DNA of 64,000 bases from UMGS172 sp045637775 (GTDB taxonomy: Bacteria; Bacillota; Clostridia; Oscillospirales; Acutalibacteraceae): positions 35,128-99,127 of the forward strand of contig JAZUAC010000037.1 in assembly GCA_045637775.1 (NCBI GenBank), read 5' to 3'. The notes under the pieces were generated by a model, which saw only the letters and a list, made by a program, of their open reading frames with translations, had not been told where the DNA came from and did no database searches. Numbering within the stretch: position 1 is the stretch's first letter; each line of letters begins with the position of its first letter. The translations under genes and the position numbers were made by a program. Shown piece by piece: positions 61,226-64,000 of the stretch.

Positions 61226-62584
61226 TTGAGTTTATTGATAAAATTAAGAAATACCGTAATGTTTTTTATGAAGTGCTCAGTTGTTGCGATTATTGCAGTT
61301 GCTTTTGTTGGTATATGGCAGAATTATTATAGTGAAACTCTTTATTACGGTCGCGGAAACTACCTTTTGGTATCACTGTATGTTGCCTTGTTTGTTGTTT
61401 TTGGAAGTGTTTATGACGGCTTTAAGGTCGGAATAATGCGTGTTCACGAGTTGTCATACAGTTTATCATTGGCTGTTTTGTTTTCAAACGGTTTTATATA
61501 TATTATTTTATGTCTTATTGCAGAACGCGTGTTAAATCCACTGGCGCTTTTGGCTTTGACTGTCTTCCAGGTCATTGTGATAATTGCCTGTATGCACTCG
61601 TTAAGCAGTGCGTATTTTGCACTTTATAAAGCAAGACGTGTGCTTGCGGTGTTTGACCCAAGCATGAGAAACGACATTATTAAGAAAATGTCGCTGATAA
61701 GTGAACGTTTTACGCTTGCCAAGGGTATCACAACCGACCGTTCATTTGAAGATATCAAGCGCGAAATAGATAAATTTCAAACGGTGCTGATATGCGATTT
61801 CGACCCTGCCTTGAAGGATGAGGTTTTGAAATACTGCTATGCCAATAATAAGCGTATTTATCTGCTTCCTTCATCGGGTGATACCATATTAAACGGCAGT
61901 TACCAGGTCCATGTGTTTGATACTCCTGTTTTGTTTTTGCATAACGGCGGTCTTTCAATGGAGCAACGTTTTATCAAGCGCGTTTTCGACATTGTTGTGT
62001 CGGGTGCGAGCATATTGATATTGAGTCCGTTGATGATTCTCATTGCCATCGTTGTTAAGTGCACAAGCCGAGGACCGATAATCTTTAAGCAACCAAGAAT
62101 CACCATTAACCAAAAAGTATTTAATATTTACAAATTCCGTTCAATGAGGGTGATTGACGGTGACGAGGTTAAAAAAACTACGGTTGATGATGACCGAATC
62201 ACATGGATAGGCAAGCTTATCCGCCCGTTGCGACTTGATGAGCTTCCGCAGTTATTTAATATTCTTTTTGGCGATATGTCGGTGGTGGGACCGCGACCCG
62301 AGATGATAGAATTGGTCAAGGATTACTCCCAAAAGCTACCCGAGTTTAATCTTCGTCATAAGGTCAAGGCAGGACTCACGGGTTATGCACAGATTTACGG
62401 AAAATACAACACTACACCGCTTAACAAGCTTAATATGGATATTCATTATATCGAGCATTACTCGTTTTTGGAGGATATTAAGCTTTGTGCTATGACTTTG
62501 AAGATACTCTTTGTAAGAGAAAGTACCGAAGGATTTAGCGAGAAGGACAGCAAGTTGAGTAATGATAACGAGAAAAAAGAGTGA
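61226..62584 (+). CDS. Exopolysaccharide undecaprenyl-phosphate sugar phosphotransferase
   Basis: 452 residues. Four N-terminal membrane helices and a soluble middle come before the catalytic bacterial sugar transferase domain from residue 250: KRVFDIVVSGASILILSPL, FKQPRI, IYKFRSM, DELPQLFNILFGDMSVVGPRPE and a final GLTGYAQIYGKY. It puts a sugar 1-phosphate on undecaprenyl phosphate to start capsule or EPS repeat assembly. The TTG at 61226 is chosen because AAGGTGGTG precedes it; the ATG at 61205 has no site. It links to the capsule genes at the other end of the window by function. Confidence 0.9.
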   Translation: MSLLIKLRNTVMFFMKCSVVAIIAVAFVGIWQNYYSETLYYGRGNYLLVSLYVALFVVFGSVYDGFKVGIMRVHELSYSLSLAVLFSNGFIYIILCLIAERVLNPLALLALTVFQVIVIIACMHSLSSAYFALYKARRVLAVFDPSMRNDIIKKMSLISERFTLAKGITTDRSFEDIKREIDKFQTVLICDFDPALKDEVLKYCYANNKRIYLLPSSGDTILNGSYQVHVFDTPVLFLHNGGLSMEQRFIKRVFDIVVSGASILILSPLMILIAIVVKCTSRGPIIFKQPRITINQKVFNIYKFRSMRVIDGDEVKKTTVDDDRITWIGKLIRPLRLDELPQLFNILFGDMSVVGPRPEMIELVKDYSQKLPEFNLRHKVKAGLTGYAQIYGKYNTTPLNKLNMDIHYIEHYSFLEDIKLCAMTLKILFVRESTEGFSEKDSKLSNDNEKKE

Positions 62585-62678
62585 ATTATACTTTTTTACA
62601 GATATAAAACTTATTTTCCCATAGATTTTTAAGTTGCGTTGTGTTAAAATTTCAAAAAACTTTTAGGAGATGTTTATT

Positions 62679-63548
62679 ATGGATAAGACTTTGGTTGTAA
62701 TGGCGGCAGGTATGGGTAGCCGTTTTGGCGGACTTAAGCAGGTTGCGGCAGTAGGACCCGACGGTCAGGCTATTCTCGACTTCTCGGTTTACGATGCCAA
62801 AAGAGCAGGCTTTACCAAGGTTGTTTTTGTAATCAAGCACGCTATCGAGCAGGAGTTTAAGGCTACTGTCGGTGCTCGTGTTGAAAAGATTTTGCCGGTT
62901 GAATATGTGTTTCAGGAGTTGGATGCGCTACCTTCGGGCTTTACTGTTCCCGAGGGTCGTGAAAAGCCTTGGGGTACTGCCCATGCAGTGCTCTGCTGTA
63001 AGGATGTTGTAAACACTCCGTTTGCCGTAATTAATGCCGACGATTTTTATGGCGCATCGGCATTCCAAAAGGTTGCCGAGGGTCTTGAAGCTTCGGACGA
63101 CTTCTGCATGGTCGGCTTTAAGCTTATCAACACCGTTACCGAAAACGGTTTCGTTTCCCGCGGTGTTTGCAGTGTTGAAAACGGTTATCTCGTTGATGTT
63201 GATGAGCACACCAAGATTGCAAGCGATTGCACCTTTATCCGTGAAGATGGTTCAACAGGAAACTTGGCAACCGATACCATTGTTTCCATGAACATGTGGG
63301 GCTTTACTCCCGAGCTGTTCAAGTATATTGAGGAAGATTTCGTTGAATTTCTCAAAGAAAAGGGTAATGAAATGAAATCGGAGTGCTATTTGCCTGCAGT
63401 TGTTGACAAGCGCTTGAAGTCCGGTGAGAAAAAGGCAAGAGTATATGTCGCAGAGGACAAGTGGTACGGCGTTACATACAAGGAAGACCTTGAGGGAGTT
63501 GTTTCGGCTATCAAGGCACTTTGTGACCAAGGAAAATATAATTTTTAA
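62679..63548 (+). CDS. Sugar nucleotidyltransferase
   Basis: 289 residues. The nucleotide motif MAAGMGSRFGGLKQ at residues 8-21 and NADDFYGASAF near 115 mark the sugar-phosphate nucleotidyltransferase fold (metal Asp in NADDF). The C-terminus is short with KWYGVTYKEDL. The family makes NDP-sugars; which one is not clear. It lies about 95 bases after the sugar phosphotransferase, and AGGAGA precedes the ATG. It may feed that pathway. Confidence 0.85.
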   Translation: MDKTLVVMAAGMGSRFGGLKQVAAVGPDGQAILDFSVYDAKRAGFTKVVFVIKHAIEQEFKATVGARVEKILPVEYVFQELDALPSGFTVPEGREKPWGTAHAVLCCKDVVNTPFAVINADDFYGASAFQKVAEGLEASDDFCMVGFKLINTVTENGFVSRGVCSVENGYLVDVDEHTKIASDCTFIREDGSTGNLATDTIVSMNMWGFTPELFKYIEEDFVEFLKEKGNEMKSECYLPAVVDKRLKSGEKKARVYVAEDKWYGVTYKEDLEGVVSAIKALCDQGKYNF

Positions 63549-63559
63549 GAGTGATTTTA

Positions 63560-64000
63560 ATGAGTGATTTTGTGTTACAGGCTAAAACCGCCGCAAGTGA
63601 AATAATTGAAATAGGTAATCTTAAAAAAGGACAGATTTTGGTTGTCGGTTGCTCAACGAGTGAGATTACGGGCAACAAAATCGGCACACAATCGGTGCCC
63701 GAGGTTGCCGAATCGGTGGTAAAGTCGATACTCGAGGTGTTGAGTGATAAAGGAATATACCTTGCCGCCCAATGCTGTGAGCATTTGAACAGGGCAATTA
63801 TTATCGAGCGTGAATTGGCCGAGCATTTGGGGTTGGATATTGTTAATGTTGTACCGCAGCCCAAGGCAGGCGGCTCGTTTGCAACGGCGTGCTACAAGCT
63901 GTTTAAAGACCCCGTTGCGGTTGAGGGCATTCGTGCTGATGCAGGTCTTGACATAGGTCAAACCCTTATCGGTATGCACTTGAAACCCGTTGCAGTGCCG
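63560..64000 (+). CDS. DUF436/YwlG family protein (partial at 3' end)
   Basis: The frame runs off the window after 147 residues. It resembles TIGR01440/DUF436 proteins: LVVGCSTSEITGNKIGT near residue 28, LAAQCCEHLNRAI near 70, and VPQPKAGGSFATA near 100. Family role is unknown; some relatives are thought to bind cofactors or nucleotides. The ATG at 63560 lies 12 bases after the nucleotidyltransferase stop, so it is probably in the same operon. Confidence 0.85.
   Translation, partial: MSDFVLQAKTAASEIIEIGNLKKGQILVVGCSTSEITGNKIGTQSVPEVAESVVKSILEVLSDKGIYLAAQCCEHLNRAIIIERELAEHLGLDIVNVVPQPKAGGSFATACYKLFKDPVAVEGIRADAGLDIGQTLIGMHLKPVAVP

Overview
The window reads as chromosome from a spore-forming, anaerobic member of the Clostridia, most likely an Oscillospiraceae/Ruminococcaceae-type gut bacterium. 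The evidence is SpoIIR and a DacF-type carboxypeptidase (sporulation), a glycyl-radical pyruvate formate-lyase under a ZTP (pfl) riboswitch, a tRNA-Trp T-box, RqcH, the block yceD-rpmF-DUF512-der-plsY-gpsA, many short palindromic repeats, and canonical TTGACA-17-TATAAT promoters. No rRNA, CRISPR array, intact prophage or intact insertion sequence was seen.

Layout. 1-3021: end of a capsule/UDP-L-FucNAc operon (CapF C-terminus, CapG/WecB-type epimerase, a nucleotidyltransferase). 3079-8482: YitT membrane protein, a nitrilase-glycerophosphodiesterase fusion, an AraC remnant, a cation/proton antiporter and a PHP phosphatase. 8494-20370: housekeeping (Lrp regulator, aminotransferase, ispE, spoIIR, rpmE, yigZ, dnaG-rpoD, then small redox/TSCPD proteins, trmK, rqcH, a TIM-barrel isomerase and a small operator-controlled gene). 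20428-22114: NSS transporter and tRNA-Ser(GGA). 22446-26104: decayed, tandemly repeated pieces of phage-type polyvalent (MuF/ART/nuclease-like) proteins cut by a recurrent GACAGGGGA palindrome. 26153-31930: ZIP transporter, rnpB, an M4 metalloprotease lipoprotein, a HAD phosphatase and a YdcF protein.

32211-35633 is a self-contained unit: its own promoter, a 1021-residue secreted protein with two internal repeats, a 41-residue Gly-Gly/Trp-Asp peptide, and a terminator. This is the best candidate for an undescribed system. 35896-39051: alpha/beta hydrolase, acyltransferase with zinc ribbon, and a ferritin-like protein. 39064-44119: T-box-controlled solo trpB and ZTP-riboswitch-controlled pflBA. 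44159-51212: kinase-like P-loop protein, AGCS symporter with an O-acetylserine-sulfhydrylase-like enzyme, then an old-yellow-enzyme reductase with two-subunit aconitase X, an unusual catabolic combination. 51448-61076: small membrane protein, QueH, DacF, Pgi, a P-loop protein and the yceD-to-gpsA block. 61160-64000: a sugar phosphotransferase and nucleotidyltransferase (surface polysaccharide again) and the start of a DUF436 gene cut by the window end.

Functions are assigned by recognising motifs and family signatures by eye. No database search was run, so family names marked as resemblance are weaker than those with visible catalytic motifs.
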